A DNA stretch of 13,685 nt from the NCBI GenBank assembly GCA_045604025.1, contig JAZUNG010000033.1, forward strand, positions 1-13,685. The letters run 5' to 3'. Below, one piece after another: positions 1 to 7,299 of this stretch. The translations under genes and the position numbers were made by a program. The DNA is from RGIG5612 sp045604025. GTDB lineage: Bacteria > Bacillota > Clostridia > Lachnospirales > Lachnospiraceae. Position 1 is the stretch's first letter. Every line of letters begins with the position of its first letter. A model generated the notes under the pieces. That model was given only the letters and a program-made list of their open reading frames with translations. It made no database searches and was not told the origin of the DNA.

Positions 1-713
1 TCATATGTATACTCAGCATCACTGTAGTCAAGGACCCCTGACTCATCATATTCCAGCTTATCGACCGCTACGAATATCATCTCATCTTCTCCGGACTCAG
101 TCTTTTTCCCGGTAAGACATACTGCATTGATCATGGATTCCGGATTGATCCTGCTGACAAAATATATCTCTGCGTTATGTATGTCCTTTAGTTCCAGATA
201 GCTTTCCATGAGCCCCATATAATCTGCAGCAGGGTCAAGCGGAACATCGGAAAGGCCGACCGCTGATACTATCCATCTGCCGGCACGTTCACGGATGCGT
301 GCTTTTCCTTCCTCCGTAAGTATCGCTTCTCCTTCAGGCGACAGTTCCAGACCTATAGCGATCGTAAGGAAGATGGTCTGGTGCTCCCTGTACAGGGGCA
401 TGTAATATACATAAGTTGCATCACTGAGCATTTCCTTTATCGACTCCGCATCAGTCTCCTGATCCTTGAAAAAATACGGTAAGGTATCGACATATATTTT
501 CTGTATACGGCTGAAATCCAGCTCCTCAGCCGTTATCTCACCATCTTCAAATGTGGTCTTATTTGCATCCCGAGCAATATAATCAAGATCTTCCAGTTCA
601 CTGGCCGTATCCATACCCACGAATGTATTGTCAGAGTCACCCCGAACGACAGATATTCCGAGAGCCGACACACTGATCAGCACGAGCAGGATCATCAGCA
701 GACTTTTTTTCAT
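1..713 (-). CDS. Secreted or membrane-anchored protein of unknown function, 3' end cut by window edge
   Basis: The frame is open from an ATG at 713-711 to the left edge, giving 237 visible residues with no stop, so the C-terminus is missing. The start is set by an AGGTG ribosome site about 8 bases upstream. Residues 1-25 (MKKSLLMILLVLISVSALG...) form a typical signal peptide or signal anchor, with no lipobox cysteine. The rest is soluble, acidic and without a recognised motif. It includes an early acidic stretch (SELEDLDYIARD) and a segment around residues 95-170 rich in aliphatic and charged residues that reads like an alpha/beta fold. I do not recognise the family. A good promoter lies about 120 bases upstream, so it is probably transcribed independently of the lipoprotein gene to its right. 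Confidence is high that it is a real exported protein and nil on function. Confidence 0.8.
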   Translation of the reverse strand, partial: MKKSLLMILLVLISVSALGISVVRGDSDNTFVGMDTASELEDLDYIARDANKTTFEDGEITAEELDFSRIQKIYVDTLPYFFKDQETDAESIKEMLSDATYVYYMPLYREHQTIFLTIAIGLELSPEGEAILTEEGKARIRERAGRWIVSAVGLSDVPLDPAADYMGLMESYLELKDIHNAEIYFVSRINPESMINAVCLTGKKTESGEDEMIFVAVDKLEYDESGVLDYSDAEYTY

Positions 714-950
714 TTTTCACACCTCATAACTACCGCTATTAATAATACAAATTCAGATCTATTGTGCCTTCTTTGTTTATCATTCATTAATTCTCTACCT
801 TTTAAGAATATTAAATATAGCGTTAACTATTATGATTATTATACTAATATTTATTTTCTTCTTCAAGTTTTTTATATTTACCATCCACTATAATAACATT
901 ATATCCAAACATTACAAAATCCTCTAAAACAATTTATGCAGCATTATTAA
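714..950. other. AT-rich intergenic region
   Basis: This stretch lies between the left-edge gene and the terminator of the carbohydrate-binding lipoprotein gene. It holds the promoter at 838-866 and the leader of the left-edge gene. I see no coding frame or RNA gene in it. Confidence 0.5.
838..866 (-). promoter_or_regulatory. Sigma-A type promoter for the left-edge gene
   Basis: On the minus strand a TTGAAG -35 box (866-861) is followed after exactly 17 bases by a perfect TATAAT -10 box (843-838). Transcription would start near 831, leaving a leader of about 118 bases before the ATG at 713. The surrounding DNA is very AT-rich, so chance matches are possible, but both the boxes and the spacing are good. 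Confidence 0.6.
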
Positions 951-985
951 AAAAGACTGCCGTATTTTCACAATACAGCAGTCTT
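946..985 (-). terminator. Intrinsic terminator of the carbohydrate-binding lipoprotein gene
   Basis: An 8 bp stem AAGACTGC (953-960) / GCAGTCTT (978-985) continues, after one C-A mismatch, into five more pairs (962-966 with 972-976) around a 5-base loop. Read on the minus strand, the stem is followed by a run of six or more T residues (complement of 949-954). This is a textbook Rho-independent terminator 46 bases beyond the stop at 1031. Confidence 0.9.
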
Positions 986-1030
986 CCGTGTTGTTTATTT
1001 GGTTATCGCAGCCGGTCCGCAGCCATGGTC

Positions 1031-2338
1031 CTATCTGCGTCCTCCGGGTCCGAACATTCCACCGCCTCCCATCATCTGGTTGGACAGCTGGTTGGTCTCA
1101 ACACCATTTACAATGATGGTTCCACCATTGTACTGGCCTACTCCGTCATAGTCGAAAGCTGACTGGCCCGTGATATCGATGGTACCTCCGTTCACATAGA
1201 GGTTGCCGTTGGAGTCGATACCGTCAGTATCGCCGCTGCCCATGACGATATTGATATTTCCGTCATTGATCTCGATCACTATGGAGTATGAATTGCTCTT
1301 CTGCCCTGCATTGATACCGTCATCGCTGGCAGTGATGCTGATATTGCCTCCGTTGATCTGTATATATGTAGCCTCGATGCCTTCAGCTCCATTCAGAGTC
1401 ATATCGCAGTCATCGATCTGGATGATAGTGGTTCCGTGGATGGCATCATCACCTACATCGATATTGAATGTGCCTCCGCAGATATAGATGGCTCCGACTG
1501 TGTCATCGTCATCGTCTTCCGCATGCAGGCCGTCTTCCGGACTGACGATAGTGATATTTCCGTCACATACCGCGATGAGATCATGTGCCTCCAGGCCATG
1601 GTTCTGGCAGTCGATCTCGATAGTTCCGCCTGTAACCTTCAGGTCATCCTTGCTGACCACGCCGTTGTCAGAAGATTCGATAACGAGCGTACCTACTCCG
1701 TTCAGTACCAGGTCGTCTTTGGAGAAGATAACTCCGTCTGTATTGGTATCACCGTCAGTCACGAATGTGCCTGTGACTGCCAGATAGTTTTCAGAATCAG
1801 TGGTGGTCACGAATACCTTGTCTGCGCTCTTTACATAGATGCAAGGGAAGTCATCATTGGTAATGCTCACACCGTCCAGTACTATCTGCACCTTGGCCTG
1901 ATCATCGGTGTCTACGGTGACTGTCACGTTTTTCGCAGTACCGCTCAGTACATATACGCCTTCAGATGTGATCTCGATATCCTCACCGTCGCTGACTGTA
2001 TAGTATGTCGCATCTGACAGATCGGCAGTCTGCCTCAGGTCTCTGTCTGTGAACATGTCTGTTGCATCGATAGCGCCGTCAGATGAAACATTAGCTGCTG
2101 CGGTTACCGCTTCTGTGGATTCCTGTGCAGCTGTCTCGGCTGCGGTGGTATCTTCCGATGCAGCCGCTGTGGTGTCTTCATTTGCAGCAGTGGTATTCTC
2201 ACTTACGGCTGCCTGCGTGGTCTGGTCAGGAGCTGCTGTCTGTTTGCCCGGATCTACTGATGCACCGCAAGCTGCCAGTGAAGCGATCAGAAGCCCTGTC
2301 ACTGTAATGGTTCCAATGGTTTTTGTAATCTTTTTCAT
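1031..2338 (-). CDS. Cthe_2159-type carbohydrate-binding surface lipoprotein
   Basis: This is a 435-residue lipoprotein. Residues 1-23 are a signal peptide ending in a canonical lipobox LAAC with lipidated Cys24. Residues 25-85 are a Thr/Ala/Glu-rich cell-wall-spanning linker. From about residue 90 to 420 there are repeated short beta-strand blocks of the type xxINGGxIxIxxxDDGI, with Asp clusters (including a run of five Asp near HAEDDDDDT), ending in a Gly/Met-rich tail. This matches the Cthe_2159 family, parallel beta-helix, calcium-binding proteins for which cellulose and acidic-polysaccharide binding has been reported. The likely role is carbohydrate adhesion at the cell surface. A longer frame to 2407 exists, but AGGTGA lies about 7 bases before the ATG at 2338 and the signal peptide starts there. 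It follows the MATE gene at a 154 bp gap and ends at a strong terminator. The ligand cannot be read from sequence. Confidence 0.88.
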   Translation of the reverse strand: MKKITKTIGTITVTGLLIASLAACGASVDPGKQTAAPDQTTQAAVSENTTAANEDTTAAASEDTTAAETAAQESTEAVTAAANVSSDGAIDATDMFTDRDLRQTADLSDATYYTVSDGEDIEITSEGVYVLSGTAKNVTVTVDTDDQAKVQIVLDGVSITNDDFPCIYVKSADKVFVTTTDSENYLAVTGTFVTDGDTNTDGVIFSKDDLVLNGVGTLVIESSDNGVVSKDDLKVTGGTIEIDCQNHGLEAHDLIAVCDGNITIVSPEDGLHAEDDDDDTVGAIYICGGTFNIDVGDDAIHGTTIIQIDDCDMTLNGAEGIEATYIQINGGNISITASDDGINAGQKSNSYSIVIEINDGNINIVMGSGDTDGIDSNGNLYVNGGTIDITGQSAFDYDGVGQYNGGTIIVNGVETNQLSNQMMGGGGMFGPGGRR

Positions 2339-2356
2339 ATGATTCACCTCATTTTT

Positions 2357-2442
2357 AATGGTAGTTTTTAATATTGATCCGGGCTGCGCACGCTCCGGAT
2401 AAATCATTTCAGACAGGCATCCTGTCTGTTTACACTACCATT
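2357..2442 (-). promoter_or_regulatory. Nested inverted repeats in the leader of the lipoprotein gene (possible three-way junction)
   Basis: A perfect 9 bp outer pair, AATGGTAGT (2357-2365) with ACTACCATT (2434-2442), encloses two further hairpins. One is a perfect 8 bp stem CAGACAGG/CCTGTCTG with a 3-base loop (2410-2428). The other is ATCCGG/CCGGAT (2377-2400). As RNA on the minus strand this folds as a three-way junction ending 10 bases before the AGGTGA ribosome site. A TATAAA at 2446-2441 with TTGATA at 2466-2461 resembles a promoter, but the spacing is only 14. If it were used, transcription would start inside the outer arm. No riboswitch class was recognised. Confidence 0.45.
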
Positions 2443-2492
2443 TATACAATGCGAACCTTATATCAAGCTTAAGAAAAAATACTTTTTGAAGA

Positions 2493-3854
2493 TCATCCTC
2501 TGGCCCTGGCTTCATTGGCCGACCAGGCCCTCTTTCTGAGTGCCAGGTAGAATATCGTCTGCGCGATGGCCGTGATGATCCAGGAGATAGGATATGAGAT
2601 ATACAGCATTTCCAGCGTTCTGGCTGCCGCAAATACTGTGAAGATCCAGATGATACGGAATCCGCAGATACCGATAAATGTTACCGCGGTCGGAAGCAGG
2701 CCGTAGCCGTGTGAACGCATGACGCCGCCCATCAGATGCTGGAAGCCGTTGAAGAAGTATACTACTCCCATGATGCTCATGCGGATACCGCCGGCGACCA
2801 GGGCTTCCTGCTCAGATGTATATATATGGAGGAGCGGGCTTCTGAGCAGCAGCATCAGCCATCCCATGACGCCTCCGATCACCAGATCCATGAGCAGGCA
2901 GTAGCGGACAACCTTGCGGGTACGCTCATAGTTGCGTGCTCCCATATTCTGGCTGATGGATGCGATAGATGCCTGATTTACACCATCCAGTGACGTGAAT
3001 ATAAACGATTCCACACTTACCGCTGCGGAATTGCCCGCCATGACCATGGCTCCGAATGAATTGATCGAAGACTGGATGATAACGTTGGACACAGAAAACA
3101 GAGAACCCTGTATACCTGCAGGCAGACCTATCTTGATGATCTGCTTGAATACAGGGAATGAAAACCTTTTGTTTTTGAAGTTCAGACGGTAGATACCGTC
3201 TGCCCTGATCAGTGTACGCAGTGTCAGGAAACATGACAGACACTGACTGATCACGGTCGCGAGCGCCACACCTGCAACTGACAGGTGGCAGACTATAACA
3301 AAAAACAGGTTCAGGCATACATTTACTATACCTGCCATGGTTAGGAAGTACAGCGGTCTTCTGGTATCTCCGACCGCCCTTAATATCGCGCTGGAGAAAT
3401 TGTAGAGCTGGATCACAGGCAGACCTGCGAAATAGATTCTCAGATAGAGCGCAGCCAGTGGCAGGACTGCATCCGGAGTTCCCATGAGCTTCAGCAGTGG
3501 CTCTGCCAGGAATATACCTATCAGGGCAAACAGAACGCCTCCTGCCACAGCAATGAACACAGATGTGTTTACTGTGGCAGAAAGCTGTTTTTCATCTTTT
3601 GCACCATAATACCTGGCGGCTATGACACTGGTTCCGGTACAGATGCCCATCAGGACATTCAGTATCAGTGATACGAGCGCTGTATTGGATCCGACTGCAG
3701 CCAGAGCCTCGTCCCCTGCAAATCTTCCGACCACGATCAGGTCGGCTGCATTGAACGCCAGCTGCAGGATGCCGGAGAGCATTACCGGAACTGCAAATTG
3801 TATAAGCTTGGGGAGCAGCCGCCCCACCGTCATATCTATTTCGTGTCTTTTCAT
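2493..3854 (-). CDS. MATE family multidrug/cation efflux transporter
   Basis: This is a 453-residue polytopic membrane protein, the usual length for MATE exporters, with about 12 hydrophobic segments in two homologous halves. The N-terminal half has the hallmark stretch beginning FNAADLIVVGRFAGDEALAA, and the C-terminal half has the matching region with NQASIASISQNMGARNYERT. The family exports drugs or metabolites across the cytoplasmic membrane in exchange for Na+ or H+. The substrate cannot be told. The start at 3854 has only a short AGGT a few bases upstream, so translation may depend on coupling. The stop of the upstream zinc-ribbon gene is 43 bases away on the same strand, so the two are probably co-transcribed. 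No clear terminator follows it before the lipoprotein gene. Confidence 0.95.
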   Translation of the reverse strand: MKRHEIDMTVGRLLPKLIQFAVPVMLSGILQLAFNAADLIVVGRFAGDEALAAVGSNTALVSLILNVLMGICTGTSVIAARYYGAKDEKQLSATVNTSVFIAVAGGVLFALIGIFLAEPLLKLMGTPDAVLPLAALYLRIYFAGLPVIQLYNFSSAILRAVGDTRRPLYFLTMAGIVNVCLNLFFVIVCHLSVAGVALATVISQCLSCFLTLRTLIRADGIYRLNFKNKRFSFPVFKQIIKIGLPAGIQGSLFSVSNVIIQSSINSFGAMVMAGNSAAVSVESFIFTSLDGVNQASIASISQNMGARNYERTRKVVRYCLLMDLVIGGVMGWLMLLLRSPLLHIYTSEQEALVAGGIRMSIMGVVYFFNGFQHLMGGVMRSHGYGLLPTAVTFIGICGFRIIWIFTVFAAARTLEMLYISYPISWIITAIAQTIFYLALRKRAWSANEARARG

Positions 3855-3897
3855 TACCTGGAACTAATTAACCGCCTTTGCTGCAAATACGTGGATA

Positions 3898-5457
3898 TTA
3901 CTCAGCGAAATCCACTTCATAATCATAGACCGTGCTTGTCTCGTCTACGATGTAATCCTTTATTTCATCCAACGTCTCGAATGCGTAATGTCCGGACATA
4001 GTCCATACGCCTCTTGTAATGCTGAACTCGTGAGCGATGACTGAGTAGTCTTCCAGATCAATCTCTACCTCATCGCCATTTACATACAGATCGTCAAATC
4101 TGATCACTGAATACGTTGTGAATGCCTGACCGGTACCGTCATCATCGGAAACGGTTGAATCCTGTCTGTAAACAACATACAGTGAGTTGCTGTCATATGA
4201 TGCCAGATCCTTGGGATATTTCAGAATGCTTCCGACAATGTAATAATTATCAGTGTGCTGATTGCTTGCATTCAGACTCTCAAACTCTTCCTCGAATATA
4301 TCCATGCATGCTGCTTCGAGATCCTGACCGGCCGCATCATTTATCTGATCGGTGGATGTGATCATGGTACTCAGTCCTTCCACGGTATATTCCATGGTCC
4401 TTCTGGTAGGCTTGATATCATACATCTGAAGCAGGTAATCATCATCATAAATATCACTGAGTGTCAAAGTGATAACATCACCATTCGAAAGATCCCAGTA
4501 TTCATCCGCATCGATCGCAAATCCAAGCTCGTTCATAGGCGCAGGACAGTTCTCAGTGCTGATCTCCAGTTCTCCATGATGATCTCTTCCTGTAACCACG
4601 ATCTCGATCCCTTCGAAAGGATCGATCTCAGGGACATCTTCAAGTCCTGCAACCGTGAAGTCTTTTTCGATCAGATAGCTGTTGGCAGCTTCGGCCTCTG
4701 CTTCATCATATCCTTCGATATCGATGTTGAATATTTCCTCTATGCCGCCTACAAACAGCTCATATTTGACCTTGTCGCCATTGCTCAGGTAGTAGTCATC
4801 GCCTTCTGTATAATAAAACAGCATTTCCTGCACATCTGCAACCGGATCATCACCGTAATCTTTATATTCACGCATGTACTGGATCTGCTCACCATAATCC
4901 GCGATGAATTTCTCGGTGTCAAACTTCGCCTCTGATACGCCCTTGCCGTTGTAGCCGGTAAATTCTACCGACGCGTACTGCATCATATCAATGGTGATCT
5001 TCTTCTGCTTTGTCAGGATGGGAAGAAGGATCAGCAGTGCAGCTACAATAACACCGATCAATACTACTCCTCCAACGACCAGACCAATGATCAGGCCCTT
5101 CTTGGACTTCTTCTTCGGCTCGGTCTCGCCAGGAACCGGAGGTGCCTGGGTGTATACAGGTGCGGGCTGCGGCTGTGTATAGGCCGGTGCGGGCTGCGGC
5201 TCAACTGCAGGGCTCTCAGGTGTCGGGATATCTTCCGGCACTTCCCCGCGGATCTCCTGTGCTGCTGCTTCTGCAGCCTCGACAGCCGGTATCTCAGGCT
5301 GAACAGGAACAGGTTCAGGCTGAACGGGTACGGGCTCTGGTGTGTCCTGCGGAGCGTTCTGCTGGAGTATCTCTTCTGCTATATCCAGCTTGGTTCCGCA
5401 GTAAGGACAGAATTTACTGGGTCCATCGATCTGATGTCCGCAATTAGTGCAAAACAT
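3898..5457 (-). CDS. Zinc-ribbon, single-pass membrane protein with duplicated extracellular domain
   Basis: The protein has 519 residues. Residues 1-24 are a zinc ribbon with CxxC...CxxC ligands (Cys3, Cys6, Cys17, Cys20). Residues 35-115 form a Pro/Gln/Glu linker with short repeats (PEPVPVQ twice, PQPAPxYTQ twice). A basic KKKSKK patch precedes one transmembrane helix at about 121-149, so the ribbon is cytosolic and the remainder outside. The exported part contains two copies of a similar module. The first runs from SVEFTGYNGKG (about 163) to LSNGDKV (about 224-230), and the second from IEIVVTGRDHHGE (about 284) to LSNGDVI (about 323-329). A C-terminal domain rich in Tyr and Asp follows. 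I recognise the architecture from Bacillota zinc-ribbon proteins of unknown role. A longer frame reaches 5514, but GGGAG sits about 6 bases before the ATG at 5457, which begins directly at the ribbon. It is likely the first gene of a unit with the MATE exporter. Confidence 0.85.
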   Translation of the reverse strand: MFCTNCGHQIDGPSKFCPYCGTKLDIAEEILQQNAPQDTPEPVPVQPEPVPVQPEIPAVEAAEAAAQEIRGEVPEDIPTPESPAVEPQPAPAYTQPQPAPVYTQAPPVPGETEPKKKSKKGLIIGLVVGGVVLIGVIVAALLILLPILTKQKKITIDMMQYASVEFTGYNGKGVSEAKFDTEKFIADYGEQIQYMREYKDYGDDPVADVQEMLFYYTEGDDYYLSNGDKVKYELFVGGIEEIFNIDIEGYDEAEAEAANSYLIEKDFTVAGLEDVPEIDPFEGIEIVVTGRDHHGELEISTENCPAPMNELGFAIDADEYWDLSNGDVITLTLSDIYDDDYLLQMYDIKPTRRTMEYTVEGLSTMITSTDQINDAAGQDLEAACMDIFEEEFESLNASNQHTDNYYIVGSILKYPKDLASYDSNSLYVVYRQDSTVSDDDGTGQAFTTYSVIRFDDLYVNGDEVEIDLEDYSVIAHEFSITRGVWTMSGHYAFETLDEIKDYIVDETSTVYDYEVDFAE

Positions 5458-5544
5458 GTCATTCTCCCTTCCCCATATTGCTATGGATCTGTTATTAATC
5501 TCCCTCAATATCATACAGAGAAAACAATATTATCTATATACACA

Positions 5545-5573
5545 ATATTACATAAACGCATACCAAAAATCAA
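5545..5573 (-). promoter_or_regulatory. Promoter for the zinc-ribbon/MATE unit
   Basis: On the minus strand TTGATT (5573-5568) is followed after 17 bases by TAATAT (5550-5545), with TG just before the -10 box. The predicted start is near 5538, about 80 bases upstream of the ATG at 5457. Confidence 0.5.
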
Positions 5574-5601
5574 TGCTCTATTCCCGAGGCTCCTATAAAG
5601 A

Positions 5602-5632
5602 AGAAGCCCATGAACTGTGGTCATGAGCTTCT
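5602..5632 (-). terminator. Probable terminator of the YegP-like gene
   Basis: The stem AGAAGC-C-CATGA (5602-5613) pairs with TCATG-A-GCTTCT (5621-5632), with one internal C-A mismatch and a 7-base loop. On the minus strand it is followed by a modest T-rich stretch (TCTTTATA). It lies about 63 bases past the stop at 5695. The short T-tract lowers confidence. Confidence 0.6.
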
Positions 5633-5633
5633 G

Positions 5634-5647
5634 TGATCAGCTGATCA
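5634..5647. repeat. Perfect 14 bp palindrome TGATCAGCTGATCA
   Basis: This palindrome lies in the 3' region of the YegP-like gene just before its terminator. It could extend the terminator structure, act as a protein site, or have no role. The T run beside it (5653-5658) lies on the plus strand, where no gene would use it. Confidence 0.4.
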
Positions 5648-5694
5648 GTACATTTTTTATTGATGGTCAAATCTGCCTTCCAGCAGACAGCACC

Positions 5695-6060
5695 TTACTG
5701 CTTTACGACCGGTGCATCAGGGGCATTCTTGCCAACGCTTGCAATGCCGTTCAGGCAGCTCTTCTTGGTCTTGTAGCCTTCTGATGTAGCAATGATCTGT
5801 CCGTTTCTTGCTTTCAGACGGAAGCGGAACTCACCGCCTTTGTCTGTGTAAACTTCAAACTTGGGATTTGAGATCTTTTCAAATCCTTCAATTGTCTGAT
5901 CCTCAATCTCAACTGCGCAGTTTGCTCTTACGCTCTCGATACCTTTCTTGCAGGAGGCTTCGCCCTTGTAAACCTGTGAACTTGCAATAACTTCGCCGTT
6001 TCCTGCTTTCAGATCAAACTTAATGCCTGTCTTTGCTTCTTTGATTACAAACTTGCCCAT
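5695..6060 (-). CDS. YegP/DUF1508 family small protein, two tandem repeats
   Basis: This is a 121-residue cytosolic protein made of two copies of one module. The first (residues 4-49) has TGIKFDLKAGNGEVIASSQ then CKKGIESV. The second (residues 68-115) has GEFRFRLKARNGQIIATSE then CLNGIASV. The (F/R)xLKAxNGxxIAxSxxY...KxxCxxGIxSV pattern is that of the YegP (UPF0339/DUF1508) family, usually found as a tandem pair as here. Its biochemical role is not established. An upstream in-frame ATG at 6078 would add six residues, but the AAGGAGGAG ribosome site overlaps those codons and lies about 7 bases before the ATG at 6060, so 6060 is the start. It stands alone with its own promoter and terminator and is probably well expressed. 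Confidence 0.9.
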   Translation of the reverse strand: MGKFVIKEAKTGIKFDLKAGNGEVIASSQVYKGEASCKKGIESVRANCAVEIEDQTIEGFEKISNPKFEVYTDKGGEFRFRLKARNGQIIATSEGYKTKKSCLNGIASVGKNAPDAPVVKQ

Positions 6061-6084
6061 AAAACACTCCTCCTTCATATTATC

Positions 6085-6109
6085 GGACCGCTATCGTTAT
6101 ACGCGGTCC
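6085..6109 (-). promoter_or_regulatory. Inverted repeat in the leader of the YegP-like gene
   Basis: A perfect 7 bp inverted repeat GGACCGC (6085-6091) / GCGGTCC (6103-6109) with an 11-base loop lies between the promoter and the AAGGAGGAG site. It may be an RNA hairpin affecting translation or stability, or an operator. It is unusually GC-rich for this AT-rich gap. Confidence 0.45.
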
Positions 6110-6155
6110 ACCTGAAACCAGAAATCCCGATTTTTAAACGGAATCCTATATCTGA

Positions 6156-6183
6156 ATTATAACAATCCTGTATCAGCTTGCAA
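6156..6183 (-). promoter_or_regulatory. Extended -10 promoter of the YegP-like gene
   Basis: On the minus strand TTGCAA (6183-6178), a 16-base spacer and a perfect TATAAT (6161-6156) preceded by TGT form an extended -10 motif. The predicted start is near 6149, giving a leader of about 90 bases. This is one of the best-looking promoters in the window. Confidence 0.7.
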
Positions 6184-6306
6184 CAAAAAAATAACAAATA
6201 TTTATTCAAAACTGCATATTTTTTCCTTTTACTTTATACCCGATTTCTGATAAACTGAATCTGCTTCATTAATTGGCAGAATTCTCTGTCAGTGATCCCC
6301 ATTTAT

Positions 6307-6335
6307 TTGTGACAGTGTCACACACTTTTTATTAT
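6307..6335 (+). promoter_or_regulatory. Putative promoter with a 15 bp palindromic operator over the -35 box
   Basis: TTGTGA (6307-6312), a 17-base spacer and TATTAT (6330-6335) make a plausible promoter for the gene at 6466. A perfect palindrome TGTGACA-G-TGTCACA (6308-6322) covers the -35 box and part of the spacer, where a bound repressor would block polymerase. The half-sites resemble TGTGA/TCACA sites of CRP/FNR-type regulators, but with 5-base rather than 6-base spacing. A hairpin plus T-rich tail could also make a weak terminator, though no plus-strand gene lies upstream to need one. Confidence 0.45.
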
Positions 6336-6465
6336 TTTGTTTGCTGCATGTGGTCATAAGCATTGTTTCGTTGATCATGTTCTGCAGGTCGGATCTGTCA
6401 GTCATTATGATCCACTAAACGATCATCATAAACCAGCTTCTGATACATCAGCAGAAAGGAGATTT

Positions 6466-7263
6466 ATGATCAATTTAAAAACTTTAATCATTCAGAGTGA
6501 ACAGCTGGCCCATGAGATAGCACAATTGGAGGCTGCGGTAAACGACGCACCCCCTGGCAAGCTGGTCTCCAGACGAAGGAATGGCTCCTTTGAGTATTCC
6601 TACAGGATCCGGGACAACACCGGTAAAGAGCGCGAGATCTACATCCCCAAGTCCGATATCGAATATGCCAGGCAGCTGGCTTTCAGGGATTATGCGAAGG
6701 TACGTCTCATAGAAGCCAGGGAGGAGAAACAGATAATGGATAGCTGGATAGACTTTATCCGTTCCGAGAGATCTGCTGATAAATATCTGATCGATCATCC
6801 GGGAGCAGGCAATCTGGTCCTTGATCAGCTGACAAGCCCGGATGAAGCGATCCAAAAATGGCAGAATGCTGATTATAGAAAGAGCAACCGCTATATGGAG
6901 TACCTGAAATATACTACTGTCGTTCCCGGGTTATTGGTTCGCAGTAAATCAGAGGCAGATATTATAAGTCGCATGGTCTATTATGGTGTACCTTTCCGTT
7001 ATGAAGAAGAAGTTATAGTAAATGACATTGCATTTCATCCGGATATCACAGGTCTGAACTGTAGGACCCGTCAGATAAAATACTGGGAGCATCAGGGGGC
7101 CTGGGATAAAGAGAATTATGTCAAACCTTTGAAGGACAGAGAGGTCCAGCTGGCTCGGGCAGGCATCATCCCATGGAAGAATCTGATCATCACTACAGAA
7201 ACTGCAGATGAGCCGCTCGATATCACCTGGGTGGATACCATTATTCAACATTTCTTCCTGTGA
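6466..7263 (+). CDS. PD-(D/E)XK nuclease-like protein of unknown role
   Basis: This 265-residue cytosolic protein starts at the ATG at 6466, with AGGAG about 6 bases upstream. The in-frame extension to 6337 has no ribosome site and is rejected. Residues 1-27 are a short helical or coiled segment. Residues 30-80 contain PPGKLVSRRRNGSFEYSYR and a following YIPKSDIEYARQLAFRDYAK, an N-terminal domain I associate with hypothetical proteins of gut Clostridia. Residues 158-245 read as a PD-(D/E)XK nuclease core: RSKSE (Glu163), HPD (Asp193), YWEHQ (Glu208-x-Gln210), then a helix with Lys220 and a final strand GIIPWKNLIITTE. The likely activity is metal-dependent DNA cleavage, but the catalytic lysine is replaced by Gln in the ExK position, so activity is uncertain. 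It is monocistronic, with a palindrome over its promoter and a 94 bp tandem repeat array directly downstream. The domain call is by motif only. Confidence 0.75.
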   Translation: MINLKTLIIQSEQLAHEIAQLEAAVNDAPPGKLVSRRRNGSFEYSYRIRDNTGKEREIYIPKSDIEYARQLAFRDYAKVRLIEAREEKQIMDSWIDFIRSERSADKYLIDHPGAGNLVLDQLTSPDEAIQKWQNADYRKSNRYMEYLKYTTVVPGLLVRSKSEADIISRMVYYGVPFRYEEEVIVNDIAFHPDITGLNCRTRQIKYWEHQGAWDKENYVKPLKDREVQLARAGIIPWKNLIITTETADEPLDITWVDTIIQHFFL

Positions 7264-7299
7264 ATCTTCATTTTCATTCTGGTCTATATCTCAGACCGA

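Larger units (their letters stand above)
6061..6465. other. 405 bp divergent intergenic region
   Basis: This gap separates the YegP-like gene (minus) from the nuclease-like gene (plus). It holds the YegP promoter and leader hairpin, an AT-rich core (6184-6250), and the palindrome-covered plus-strand promoter at 6307-6335. It also has a possible ATGATC/GATCAT leader hairpin near 6408-6427. A reading frame from 6337 is open but has no ribosome site, so I treat it as leader. Confidence 0.5.

Noticed and set aside
1203..2342. Plus-strand frames opposite the lipoprotein gene
   Set aside because: They are antisense shadows of a repetitive beta-helix coding sequence, without ribosome sites or recognisable products.
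2339..2407. 23-residue extension of the carbohydrate-binding lipoprotein
   Set aside because: The signal peptide and AGGTGA ribosome site both place the start at 2338. The extension runs through the leader hairpins.
4255..4935. 226-residue plus-strand frame opposite the zinc-ribbon gene
   Set aside because: It is a shadow of the Asp/Glu-rich coding strand (giving an Ile/Val/Phe-rich product) with no ribosome site, while the opposite frame has clear domains.
6308..6340. Plus-strand terminator made by the TGTGACA palindrome and T-rich tail
   Set aside because: No plus-strand gene lies upstream, the stem would have only a 1-3 base loop, and the operator/promoter reading fits the position better.
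6337..6465. Upstream extension of the nuclease-like protein
   Set aside because: There is no ribosome site at 6337, which lies at the promoter -10. AGGAG directly precedes the ATG at 6466.
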